Below are positions 43,473 to 51,756 of a stretch of DNA of 64,000 nucleotides, in pieces (position 1 is the stretch's first letter; each line of letters opens with the position of its first letter). The stretch is from Pirellulales bacterium. GTDB taxonomy: Bacteria > Planctomycetota > Planctomycetia > Pirellulales > Lacipirellulaceae. The position numbers were made by a program, and so were the translations under genes. Location of the stretch: positions 682,001 to 746,000 of the forward strand of contig JALHQZ010000001.1 in NCBI GenBank assembly GCA_022841705.1. The letters are read 5' to 3'. A model generated the notes under the pieces. That model saw only the letters and a program-made list of their open reading frames with translations. It was not told the origin of the DNA and did not search any database.

Positions 43473-43790
43473 CTAATTCACACGCTTCGTGGTGGCGTTC
43501 AGCGTGTAGGCCGAATTATCGACCGGATTAGTGGGGATGCCGCTCGGAAAATAGTTCGTGTCGGCGCCAATATCCGACAGATCATTCGCTGGCCAAGAGC
43601 CGTTGGCGATATACCATCGTTCAACCGCGGAGTTGATGGTAGCTTTATTGTGTAAGTTAGTCTTGGCTTTTGCTGTATCGCTCGACGATGTCACCCGCGG
43701 AATCACCAGTGCGGCAATGATGCCGAGAATGGTGACCACCGCTAACAGTTCCATAAGCGAAAATCCGCGCCGCTGTGCCTTCCGAACCAT
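43473..43790 (-). CDS. gspG: GspG-like major pseudopilin, copy 2
   Basis: The 105-residue protein has the leader MVRKAQRRG, cleavage before FSLMELLAVVTILGIIAALV, and the short GspG-type body with YFPSGIPTNPVDNSAYTLNA (the calcium-loop/C-terminal region). It is nearly identical in design to the next gene upstream (43965-44288); most differences are conservative. It is directly coupled to the GspH-like gene. Confidence 0.85.
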   Translation of the reverse strand: MVRKAQRRGFSLMELLAVVTILGIIAALVIPRVTSSSDTAKAKTNLHNKATINSAVERWYIANGSWPANDLSDIGADTNYFPSGIPTNPVDNSAYTLNATTKRVN

Positions 43791-43898
43791 GACTGCTGCT
43801 CCGTCTGGTTGAAAAAGTGTTTGATGATTGCCGAAGGGCTGCTACCTTCGATGGTTTTTAAACATAGGTCGCATTCGGAAAGCCGCAGCGTGTGTGGT

Positions 43899-43935
43899 AA
43901 AAAAACGCACGCCGCGATCAGCTCGCGGCGCGCGT
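43899..43935 (-). terminator. Intrinsic terminator/attenuator inside the pseudopilin cluster
   Basis: Read on the minus strand, a 13-bp stem (43923-43935 with 43905-43917, one G-T pair) with a five-base loop is followed by seven T residues (43905-43899). It lies 30 bp downstream of the first GspG-like gene and upstream of its copy. Confidence 0.85.
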
Positions 43936-43964
43936 GAGAAAACTTGTCACTGCACCAACAGCGC

Positions 43965-44288
43965 TTAGTTGACGCGCTTGGTGGTGGCGTTCATTGTGTA
44001 GGCCGAGTTATCCACCGGGTTGGTGGGGATGCCACTTGGGAAGTAGGTGGTGTCGGCGGCGATGTCAGTGAGGTTGGTCGCCGGCCACGAACCCTTTTCG
44101 ACATACCAGCGTTCGATCGCCGAGTTGATCGTTGCTTTGTTGTGAAGATTGACTTTCGCCTTTGCGGTGTCGCTGGACGACGTGACCCGGGGGATCACAA
44201 TCGCGGCGATGATGCCCAGGATGGTGACGACCGCCAATAGTTCCATCAAAGAGAAACCGCGGCGCTTGTTGCGAACTGCACGTTGCAT
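43965..44288 (-). CDS. gspG: GspG-like major pseudopilin, copy 1
   Basis: The 107-residue protein has the leader MQRAVRNKRRG, the helix FSLMELLAVVTILGIIAAIV and the body with INSAIERWYVEKGSWPATNL and YFPSGIPTNPVDNSAYTMNA. It is a close paralog of the gene at 43473-43790. The ATG at 44288 fits the leader; the longer frame to 44462 is unlikely. A strong terminator follows, so this copy is probably transcribed more than downstream genes and may be the major subunit. Confidence 0.88.
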   Translation of the reverse strand: MQRAVRNKRRGFSLMELLAVVTILGIIAAIVIPRVTSSSDTAKAKVNLHNKATINSAIERWYVEKGSWPATNLTDIAADTTYFPSGIPTNPVDNSAYTMNATTKRVN

Positions 44289-44445
44289 GGTGATGGACCT
44301 TCTAAAACAATACTCAAATAGAACGGAAAACTCGATTGCTGCCCAGGGAAACCGCCGTCCCAAAATCGTAAACACCACGAGTGTTTGCTGAACTGTAGGT
44401 TGAACTCTGTTACAAGCAAACAGGAGTACTGAATCTTTCCGCACG

Positions 44446-44775
44446 TTAATGAGTGTGGCCACTTATGCGGCCTGTAGTGGTATTGATGGTGTAAGCGGAG
44501 GCATCCACTGGACAGATCGGCAGTCCACTGGGGAAATACATCGTATTGCCGCTGATGTTGCTTAGGTTGCTGGTGGGAAAGGCGCCCGTGTTACGCTTGA
44601 AAAGTTGACACTGCACCTCAATTTGCGACTTTTGACAGTAACACGCCTGTTTGTCGGCGTTATCGTCCGCACTTGTGAGCCGATCAATCGCCATGGCCGC
44701 TAACACCCCGAGAATCGCCACCGCCGTCACCAGCTCCATGAGCGAAAGTCCCCGGCGTACAGTCTGCTTCTTCAT
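44446..44775 (-). CDS. GspG/GspH-like pseudopilin, Cys-containing
   Basis: The 109-residue protein has MKKQTVRRG then LSLMELVTAVAILGVLAAMA (cleavage before LSLME, +5 Glu). The body is short with QACYCQKSQIEVQCQLFKRN, ending YFPSGLPICPVDASAYTINT, clearly related to the GspG copies but with four extra cysteines. It is the first pseudopilin gene after gspF. Confidence 0.82.
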   Translation of the reverse strand: MKKQTVRRGLSLMELVTAVAILGVLAAMAIDRLTSADDNADKQACYCQKSQIEVQCQLFKRNTGAFPTSNLSNISGNTMYFPSGLPICPVDASAYTINTTTGRISGHTH

Positions 44776-44827
44776 ATCCGCTGCTCGATTCACAAATTAA
44801 GATTCGCGATTCAGAAGTCACGAACTG

Positions 44828-45976
44828 CTAGTGTCCAACGGCGTTGATCATGTCGAACATCGGTAGATAGATCGCCAGTAAAACCACCGCCACAGCGCCG
44901 GCGAGTGAAATCGTTAGCGTCGGTTCAATCACCGCGACAAACGCATTGCTCTTGCGCTGAATAACTTCCTGCAAGTGATCGCGAACATACCGCGTCGTCT
45001 TGACCAACCTACCGGTCTGTTCGCCGATGATGATGAGCTGACTGACCATCGGCGGGAACAAGTCGCGGCGCTGTTCGACCACACGGCTGAAGCGTTCGCC
45101 CCGTTCCACCGCGGCCTGCAAGTCCCGCACGCCAATCCGCATCGCCCGATTGCTCACGCCATCGGCGGCGTAATTGAGCGCATCGACCAGCGTGTAGCCC
45201 GATTCCATCAGATTGCCCAGGATTTCCATCATCTCGAGGAGCGCCACGTCGCGGAAGAAGCCGCCGATCGCCGGGAGCGACATCAGCTTGGCGTCCATCC
45301 ACCCTGCGAACTTCGGCTTGCGCCGCGCGCGAGTCAATCCAAAGACGCCTCCGCCGATCGCCAGCGCTATAAAGATCCCATAGCTCTTCGCGTAAGCGCC
45401 AACTTGAATCAGCAGTTGCGTGATGAACGGCAGTGGAACGTTCGCGGAGCGGTAGGTTTCTTCAAACACCGGCACCACGTATGTCAATAGGAACGTGATG
45501 ACCAAACACCCCACCACCGCGAGCAGCACGGGGTAGGCAAGCTTCTTGAGCACTTCCGAGCGGAGCTTCCCCGCCTTTTCACGCTGGAGAGCGACATCGG
45601 CGAGCGTATCGCCAAGCGTGCCAGCGCGTTCGCCAACTCGAACCTGATTGATCATCAGTTCGTCGAAGCTCTCGCGATGCGCCGCCAAGGCGCCGCTAAA
45701 GGTGCCGCCGTTTTCAATCTGCTGGCGAATGTGGTGCAGCACGTCGCGGCAGTTCTCAAGGCCGCGCTCTTCCGCCATCGTGCCGAGCGCCTTCGGCAGC
45801 GAGACGCCGTTCTGCAGTAGCGTGGCGATGTTCCGCAGTAGCGAAGTGACCTCCGCGGTGCGAATCTTGTGGTGCGGCACAGCGCCCTTGGCGCCGCGCG
45901 CAACAGTGTGCCCCTTGCGCTGTGGAAGCAGCGTCATGCCGAAGAACGTGCGCGGGGCGACTTGCTGGGCAGCCAT
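44828..45976 (-). CDS. gspF: Inner-membrane platform protein GspF/PilC
   Basis: The 382-residue protein contains two GspF domains. Segment TSLLRNIATLLQNGVSLPKALGTMAEERGLE (near residue 42) begins the first; a membrane segment lies near 145-170 (YPVLLAVVGCLVITFLLTYV), another near 205-220, and the last at 355-375 (ISLAGAVAVVLLAIYLP). The second repeat starts near 245 with EMMEILGNLMESGYTLVDALNY. GspF/PilC anchors the ATPase and pilin assembly. It sits between gspE and the first pseudopilin. Confidence 0.92.
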   Translation of the reverse strand: MAAQQVAPRTFFGMTLLPQRKGHTVARGAKGAVPHHKIRTAEVTSLLRNIATLLQNGVSLPKALGTMAEERGLENCRDVLHHIRQQIENGGTFSGALAAHRESFDELMINQVRVGERAGTLGDTLADVALQREKAGKLRSEVLKKLAYPVLLAVVGCLVITFLLTYVVPVFEETYRSANVPLPFITQLLIQVGAYAKSYGIFIALAIGGGVFGLTRARRKPKFAGWMDAKLMSLPAIGGFFRDVALLEMMEILGNLMESGYTLVDALNYAADGVSNRAMRIGVRDLQAAVERGERFSRVVEQRRDLFPPMVSQLIIIGEQTGRLVKTTRYVRDHLQEVIQRKSNAFVAVIEPTLTISLAGAVAVVLLAIYLPMFDMINAVGH

Positions 45977-46012
45977 GATGGACTCCGTTTCTTGGCCTTT
46001 ATCAGAAGGGGC

Positions 46013-47701
46013 CTACCCCGAGATTTTGTAGAAGACTTCTTCTAACGTCGTCCGCCCGGCGACCGCTTGCTCGAGCCCTGCGTCCGCAAGTTCGACCATC
46101 CCTTCCGCCATCGCGATTTCACGTAGCTTGCTAGTGGGAAGCGACTTTTCAATCGCCGCGGCCAGCGTGGGAGTCACTGTCATGATTTCATAGATCGGTA
46201 CGCGGCCCGAATAGCCCGTTCCCAAGCATTTCTTGCAACCGCGACCGCGATAGAAGATCGTATCGGCGGGAATCAGGTTGTGCTTATTCAGCGCCGTAAG
46301 CATCGTCATGTTCGGCTCGGCCGGTTCTTTACATTCACTGCAAATACTGCGCAAGAGTCGCTGCGCGATGGCGCCAAGCAAAGCCCCGCCGATCTTGAAG
46401 TTGTCAACGCCCAGGTCATTCATCCGCGCCACGGCGCCAACGGCGTCGTTGGTGTGGAGCGTGCTGATGAGCAAATGACCGGTGAGCGCCGCTTGCACCG
46501 CGGTGGTGGCCGTCTCATGGTCGCGAATTTCGCCGAGCATGATCACGTCGGGGTCTTGCCGCATGATGTACTTCAGCGCGTTGGCGAAGCCGAGACCGTG
46601 CTCATTGTCTGAAGCAACTTGGTTTACGCCCGGCAATCGATATTCGACCGGGTCTTCCACCGTCACGATGTTGCGGCTGATGGCGTTGAGTTTTGAGAGC
46701 ACCGCGTACATTGTGGTGCTTTTGCCGGAACCAGTCGGCCCGGTGACCACGATCATGCCGTGCGGTTTGTCGATCAGTGTTTGGACCGCTTTCAGATCCC
46801 GTTTGCACAGGCCCAAGTGCTCCAGATCGAAGATGCGGTTGCCTTCGTCCAACAGCCGCATCACCACCTTTTCGCCGCCGACGGTCGGAATGGTGCTCAC
46901 GCGGAAGTTCACCCGTGTGGAGCCTTCATGTACGCCGAGCCGGCCGTCTTGCGGCTTGCGGTTCTCGGTGGTATCCATGTCGGCCATGACTTTGATCCGC
47001 GCCACAACCGCCTCTTCAATGTGCCGCGGAATGGTCATCACGGGTTGAAGTTCACCGTCGACCCGATATCGCACTCGCATTTCTGGCACGTGCGGTTCGA
47101 GGTGAATATCGCTCGTGTTGGCGTTAATGGCGCCCATGAGGATTGCGCGGACCAGTTTTACCACCGGCGCTTGTTCTTCATCGCTTATGACTTCAGCTTG
47201 TAACTCTTCATCTACCGAGTGCGAAGCGGCTTCCAGGTCGGCCATTTTCATGTCGACGATGGTTTGCCGGGCGACCAGCCGATCGTCAAAACTGCGGTCG
47301 AGTGCTGCTTGCACGGGGCTTTCGAGCGCTACGAGCGGTTTAATTTCGTAGCCGGTGATCAGTTCCAGTTCGCAGATCGTGTCGATATCATCTGGCGCCA
47401 CCATCGCCAATTCCATCACGCCGCCGTGAACGCCCACCGGCACGCAGGAGCGGGTGCGGGCCAAGGATTCGGGCGCGAGGCGGGCGATTTGGGTGTTGAT
47501 GGCTTGGGGCACTAAATCCAAATACGGCACGCCGTACTGTTCAGCGAGCGCATCGCCCAATTGGGTAAGTGTGATCAAACCTCGACGAACGAGGATCTGA
47601 CCGAGAAAACCTTTCTCTGAACCTTGCGACGCGAGCGCACTTTCCAACTGGGCCTGAGTTATCAGACCTTCGCGGATCAAAATGTCGCCGAGGCGGGCCA
47701 A
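46013..47701 (-). CDS. gspE: Type II secretion/pilus assembly ATPase GspE/PilB
   Basis: The 562-residue assembly ATPase has an N-terminal GspE-N/MshEN domain in two repeats (LGDILIREGLITQAQLESAL and LGQILVRRGLITLTQLGDAL), the Asp box region NTSDIHLEPH, Walker A VTGPTGSGKSTTMYAVLS (near residue 320), the Walker B strand DVIMLGEIRDHETATTA (near 385), a His box, and the zinc tetracysteine module CSECKEP...CKKCLGTGYSG (near 455-495). All catalytic elements are present. TTG start at 47701 fits the conserved N-terminus but lacks a visible ribosome binding site. The receiver-like gene lies just upstream. Confidence 0.94.
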   Translation of the reverse strand: MARLGDILIREGLITQAQLESALASQGSEKGFLGQILVRRGLITLTQLGDALAEQYGVPYLDLVPQAINTQIARLAPESLARTRSCVPVGVHGGVMELAMVAPDDIDTICELELITGYEIKPLVALESPVQAALDRSFDDRLVARQTIVDMKMADLEAASHSVDEELQAEVISDEEQAPVVKLVRAILMGAINANTSDIHLEPHVPEMRVRYRVDGELQPVMTIPRHIEEAVVARIKVMADMDTTENRKPQDGRLGVHEGSTRVNFRVSTIPTVGGEKVVMRLLDEGNRIFDLEHLGLCKRDLKAVQTLIDKPHGMIVVTGPTGSGKSTTMYAVLSKLNAISRNIVTVEDPVEYRLPGVNQVASDNEHGLGFANALKYIMRQDPDVIMLGEIRDHETATTAVQAALTGHLLISTLHTNDAVGAVARMNDLGVDNFKIGGALLGAIAQRLLRSICSECKEPAEPNMTMLTALNKHNLIPADTIFYRGRGCKKCLGTGYSGRVPIYEIMTVTPTLAAAIEKSLPTSKLREIAMAEGMVELADAGLEQAVAGRTTLEEVFYKISG

Positions 47702-47772
47702 CGGGAGGGGAAAGGGGTTAGTGTTTAGAGGTTAGGGGCAAGGGATTTGTCCGGCGGATTTGATTACCAGAT

Positions 47773-48168
47773 TCAAGCCGTTGCAAGTTGTTTACGTTCC
47801 ACCAGGTTGCTGACTTTGCGCTCCAGCACCACGGGATCGAACGGTGTCACCAAGTACTCCTTGGCGCCGGCGTTGAAGGCTTTTTGCACATCATCAAGGC
47901 CGGAGTTGGGACTGAGGAAAAGCACCGGAACTTGCGCGGTTCGCAAATCGGTGCTGAGGCGTTCGATAAAATCGCCGCCCTGCATGCCGGGTAAAAAGTG
48001 GCCGACAATAACCAGATCGGGAAGTTCACGTTGCAAATACGCTAGCGCGTCTTCTGCCGACTCTTGTTGGGTGACCCAGTAGCCGAGCAGTTCCAGCCGA
48101 AATGCGGTGATATCGCGCAGGACGGCGTCTTCTTCCACCAGGACGATACGTTTGGGTTGGGTATTCAT
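47773..48168 (-). CDS. Receiver-like response regulator lacking phosphoacceptor residues
   Basis: The 131-residue, single-domain protein has the CheY-like receiver fold: RIVLVEEDAVLRDITAFRLE (acidic pocket), LPDLVIVGHFLPGMQGGDFI, VPVLFLSPNSG and AGAKEYLVTPFDP. The usual phosphoacceptor Asp, in LVxxDxxLPGM, is Gly (VIVGHFLPGM), and the conserved Lys in KPF is Thr (TPF), so it is probably an unphosphorylated binding protein. ATG at 48168; a longer upstream frame reads only through parS-type sites. It is 71 bp upstream of the ATPase gene, on the same strand. Confidence 0.82.
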   Translation of the reverse strand: MNTQPKRIVLVEEDAVLRDITAFRLELLGYWVTQQESAEDALAYLQRELPDLVIVGHFLPGMQGGDFIERLSTDLRTAQVPVLFLSPNSGLDDVQKAFNAGAKEYLVTPFDPVVLERKVSNLVERKQLATA

Positions 48169-48259
48169 GCACTGTTTCTCCGGCGCGCAAGACTTGCGCC
48201 GATTTCTCGGCGAGAATGGCTCTAGGGATAGATAGCTTGCCGGAAGGGGCCAGAGAAAA

Positions 48260-48275
48260 TGTTCCACGTGGAACA
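48260..48275. other. parS-type site 1
   Basis: A perfect 16-bp palindrome TGTTCCACGTGGAACA, matching the bacterial parS (ParB-binding) consensus, known as TGTTNCACGTGAAACA in Bacillus. It is the first of three within 118 bp; such clusters load ParB for chromosome segregation and lie near origins. Confidence 0.85.
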
Positions 48276-48316
48276 TTTTTGGCGGAAGCGCTAAGTCACG
48301 AGCGAATGGGGGAATT

Positions 48317-48332
48317 TGTTCCACGTGGAACA
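48317..48332. other. parS-type site 2
   Basis: The identical 16-bp palindrome, 57 bp after the first site (start to start). Confidence 0.85.
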
Positions 48333-48361
48333 ATTCGCGCGAATCGGACGACCGGAAAAAA

Positions 48362-48377
48362 TGTTCCACGTGGAACA
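48362..48377. other. parS-type site 3
   Basis: The identical 16-bp palindrome, 45 bp after the second site and 30 bp from the 3' end of the LamG gene. Confidence 0.85.
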
Positions 48378-48407
48378 TTCCAATCGGGGGGTGGCTAAAA
48401 TTTCGCC

Positions 48408-51400
48408 TTACCGCACTTCAATCCACTTGATCAATCTGATGCCTGGCGGCTTGAGTTCGCGGTACTTGGCCAAGACCTCCGCGGCGGAAAGCTCGCGCTG
48501 ATAGATTTGTAGGTCTTCCAAATCGCCGTTGTAGTAGTCGGCGGCGCCGGTGCGGTTGCCGAGGGTCAGTTGGGCGGCGCCCGAAGCGGTGAGCGTCCGC
48601 GTCCCCGAGGCGTGCAATACGCCGTCAAGATAGAGGTTGTAGGTGTCGTTCGTTTCGTTGTAGACCGCCACCACATAGTACCACTTGCTGGGCGCGTTGA
48701 CGGCGGTTGACGTGACGAACTGGAAGTTATCAGCTGCGATGTGGAGGTCCGCCACTAAGCCATAGGGAACACCTTCTGCAGTCGCAGCGGTGACGTGCCG
48801 CATTTCGTAGTCACCCGCGGAACCAAAAATCCGGCCGTGGGTAGCGTTCGATCCAGCGACGCGCATCCAAAAGGCGACGCTGCCGGTCGTGGGCGGGAAA
48901 ATGTTCAGTCCCGAAATAAAACTCGAAGCGCCATTAAACGCCAGCGCATTACCGCTGCGGCCCGTGATCCAGCTCGCGGCGCCGACATTCACGGTGGCGT
49001 TGTTGTTGTAGGGTCCGGAGTCAGTGGCGGTGGAGCCGCTGGTTTCGTCGAACTTGTACCAGTACTTCAGGCCGTAGAGTTCGGCAATTTCACTTGCCGG
49101 CAGGGCACGGTTGTAGATGCGGACGTCATCCATGTCACCATCGAAGTAGCGGCCGCTCATTCCGTCGTCGTAGCCGATGGTGATTGGTCCGGTATCAGAC
49201 GTAAGCGTTGAACCGGCCGTGATGCTATTGGTTGCGCGCTGCACGCCATCGACGAAGACCTGGATTTGGCCCGTGACATGGTTGTACACACCAACGTAAT
49301 GATGCCAAGCCATGAGATCGAAATTTGAAATGTTAGCCAGGTTAGTCGAAGCGCTCGTCCAGCCGCCGCTGTTGATGTAGAAGTCAAAACTCTTGCCGCC
49401 AGACCAGGGGTGAAGCACGAACTGATCGCGCTTGCTGACAAGGCAGCCCGTTTGGTTCCAATTGGTGGTGTGGCTTCGCGCCCAGCAAGAGACTGTCATA
49501 CTTTCCCGAAGGTTCACATGATTGTTGGTGTTCGGCACATTGACGAAGTCATTCACCCCATCGAAGCTATCGCCCCCGTTGTAAATTGCCGTAACGTTGG
49601 GGGTGGCGCCATTGGTAAGTGTTCCGCTGTTGCCGAGACCGGAGCTGTCAGCCGCGGTCGTGCCGCTGGTTTCATCGAGCTTCCAGTGGCCTACTAGGCC
49701 GGAGAGTTCGGCGACTTCTTCCACGGTGAGTGTGCGGTTGTAGATCCGCACGTCGTCAATTACCCCGCGGGCAGGGTGAGCCCAAGTCGAACCTGTTGGA
49801 TTGCTAACTCCGATGCGCCAAGGCTCCGTACCAAATTCGTAGGCGGCCGTGCCAGCTGTGAAGGCGATTGAGTCAACAAGCGAGCCATCCAAGTAAAACT
49901 TGATTGAGCCCGCGTCACGATCAACAACACTAGCGAGATGGTAAAACCTGCCCGGGGCGTTCACGTTCCATGCTCCGGCGCCGGACCAGCTGGGGGTTGG
50001 CGCCAACCAGTGTTCAAGAAACAAGTATCCTTCAGCGCTGTACTGCAGTCCGCAATGCCACCCACTCTTGCGGATCAATCCGTAGCTGGCGTGATTATTG
50101 TCGCCCGTACCGGGAGGCAGATTCGTCGGCTTGAAGAAGCACGCTAGACTGTAACTTTCTTCCTGCACGTTCTCGAGTGAATTTGAGTTCGGTATTTGGA
50201 TGTAGTCATAACCATTCGTGTAGTCGGCGCTGAAGCCATTGCCGCGGGCCCCAGCCGTCCACGTTGCCGTGCCCGTCACCGTACCGTTATTGCCGAGGCC
50301 CGACGAATCCGCGACGGTTGTGCCGCTGGTCTCATCGAGCTTCCAATGCCCTACCAGTCCATAAATCTCGGCGACTTCAGCGGCCGTGAGTGTTTTCGCG
50401 TAGATGCGTAAATCGTCGAGGCTCCCCACCACAATTTGGTTGGCGTCCAGACATCCGCCGACGCAGTCCTGCTCTTGGCCGATAAGGAACCCGCCGGAGC
50501 TTACCACCAGCGGAGTGCCATTAGGGCTCAGCGTGCGGACGCCTTGTGAGACGTTATCGACATACAGGGTGGTTTGGTTCGTCGAGCTATTGGAAACGAT
50601 GGCAAAGTGATGCCAGCGCCCATCGGCAATCGAGGTGATGGTCCAACTCGCCGTGACGTTGTGGTAGTATACTGTCAGCGAAGTCGGCGAATTGATGTCC
50701 ACGCGGAACTCGTTATCATCCGAACTATTGGAGGCGCTGAAGACGTTTTGACTTCCGGTGCGTGTGGTCTTTAGCCAAAAGGTGCTCGAGACATTCGTCA
50801 GCGCGCTGAGCGTGTTATTCGGTGCCGACGCTTGGCCGTTTGTGCCACTGGAGTTGAGCGTGAGCGCACGGTGCCGCATGCCCACAGCATTGAGCGTATA
50901 GTTGCCCGAAACCGTTGCGTCGTGGCGATAGTCCGACGCATCGACCAGCGTCGTTCCGCTGGTTTCGTTGACTTTCCAGTGAGCCCGAAGAGTTTCCTTG
51001 CCGGCCGCCCAGACGATCGCTTGCTTCATCAGCGTTAAACCGGTGGCGTTGAGCGCCGAAAAGACGAAGGGATTCGAGCCATTGCCGGAGCCCACGAAGA
51101 GGCGGACGCGGCGTCCACTGGCGACGTTGTTGCTGACCAAGGTGTTTGCCAGTGTGCCACCTGTTTCGATGTAGCCGAAATTGGCCACGCCGCCGGGTGT
51201 ATTCGCGAGCGCGACGAAGCTGGAGGCAATGGTGGCCGACATTGCCGGGATCGCTCTGGTGGAACTAAGGACAGTCCTTAGTCCGGTCGCCGTAACACCC
51301 GCGGTGATAGGGTGCGTGATCGTTAAAATGTTGATTTGGGTGGCGTCGACGTTGCCTGCGCCGTTCGTGGACAGTCCAAATTCGTCATCGAGCGCCGGTT

Positions 51401-51713
51401 CTTGAATCACCACCCCTTTGGTTGTTGTTCGCAACTTTGTGTTCAGGTCGCCCGAGATGATCGATTCAGGGATGAAGACCACGTCAACATTGGTGACCGC
51501 AGTGTTGTAGTTCGCCTGCGTATCGGCGTCCCAAATGGTGGTGACGGTCCAACCCCAGGCCTCGAACTGCGTTTTGTGGGCGGACTCCTCGGAGGTGAGT
51601 GAGCCATTGTTTTCCGTGGGCATCAGCACCGTGAGCGCACGGAGGGGCGCCGGCGCCATAGCAATCAGCGCTGCGCAGCAGATTATGAGGCGTGGAAACC
51701 GACTTGAAGACAT
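48408..51713 (-). CDS. Large exported protein with four LamG modules
   Basis: The 1101-residue protein starts with a signal peptide (LIICCAALIAMAPAPLRA). The first ~240 residues form an unassigned alpha/beta-looking domain (TVLMPTENNGSLTSEESAHK; VDVVFIPESIISGDL). Four LamG/concanavalin-type beta-sandwich modules follow, of about 210 residues each, separated by the hinge LVGHWKLDETSGTT or similar and each ending in DDVRIYNRTL-like sequence. These domains bind sugars or proteins. The start at 51713 is supported by GGGGGAG upstream. It could be a secreted substrate or adhesin of the neighbouring secretion system (inference from position only). No PEP-CTERM or dockerin tail. Confidence 0.85.
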   Translation of the reverse strand: MSSSRFPRLIICCAALIAMAPAPLRALTVLMPTENNGSLTSEESAHKTQFEAWGWTVTTIWDADTQANYNTAVTNVDVVFIPESIISGDLNTKLRTTTKGVVIQEPALDDEFGLSTNGAGNVDATQINILTITHPITAGVTATGLRTVLSSTRAIPAMSATIASSFVALANTPGGVANFGYIETGGTLANTLVSNNVASGRRVRLFVGSGNGSNPFVFSALNATGLTLMKQAIVWAAGKETLRAHWKVNETSGTTLVDASDYRHDATVSGNYTLNAVGMRHRALTLNSSGTNGQASAPNNTLSALTNVSSTFWLKTTRTGSQNVFSASNSSDDNEFRVDINSPTSLTVYYHNVTASWTITSIADGRWHHFAIVSNSSTNQTTLYVDNVSQGVRTLSPNGTPLVVSSGGFLIGQEQDCVGGCLDANQIVVGSLDDLRIYAKTLTAAEVAEIYGLVGHWKLDETSGTTVADSSGLGNNGTVTGTATWTAGARGNGFSADYTNGYDYIQIPNSNSLENVQEESYSLACFFKPTNLPPGTGDNNHASYGLIRKSGWHCGLQYSAEGYLFLEHWLAPTPSWSGAGAWNVNAPGRFYHLASVVDRDAGSIKFYLDGSLVDSIAFTAGTAAYEFGTEPWRIGVSNPTGSTWAHPARGVIDDVRIYNRTLTVEEVAELSGLVGHWKLDETSGTTAADSSGLGNSGTLTNGATPNVTAIYNGGDSFDGVNDFVNVPNTNNHVNLRESMTVSCWARSHTTNWNQTGCLVSKRDQFVLHPWSGGKSFDFYINSGGWTSASTNLANISNFDLMAWHHYVGVYNHVTGQIQVFVDGVQRATNSITAGSTLTSDTGPITIGYDDGMSGRYFDGDMDDVRIYNRALPASEIAELYGLKYWYKFDETSGSTATDSGPYNNNATVNVGAASWITGRSGNALAFNGASSFISGLNIFPPTTGSVAFWMRVAGSNATHGRIFGSAGDYEMRHVTAATAEGVPYGLVADLHIAADNFQFVTSTAVNAPSKWYYVVAVYNETNDTYNLYLDGVLHASGTRTLTASGAAQLTLGNRTGAADYYNGDLEDLQIYQRELSAAEVLAKYRELKPPGIRLIKWIEVR

Positions 51714-51756
51714 CGCGCTCCCCCGACTGACGTCGGGGGCTCGTGCAAACCGAGCT

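Noticed and set aside
48169..48378. N-terminal extension of the receiver-like gene (MFHVEH... leader)
   Set aside because: The extension is the translation of parS palindromes; the receiver fold begins at the ATG at 48168.
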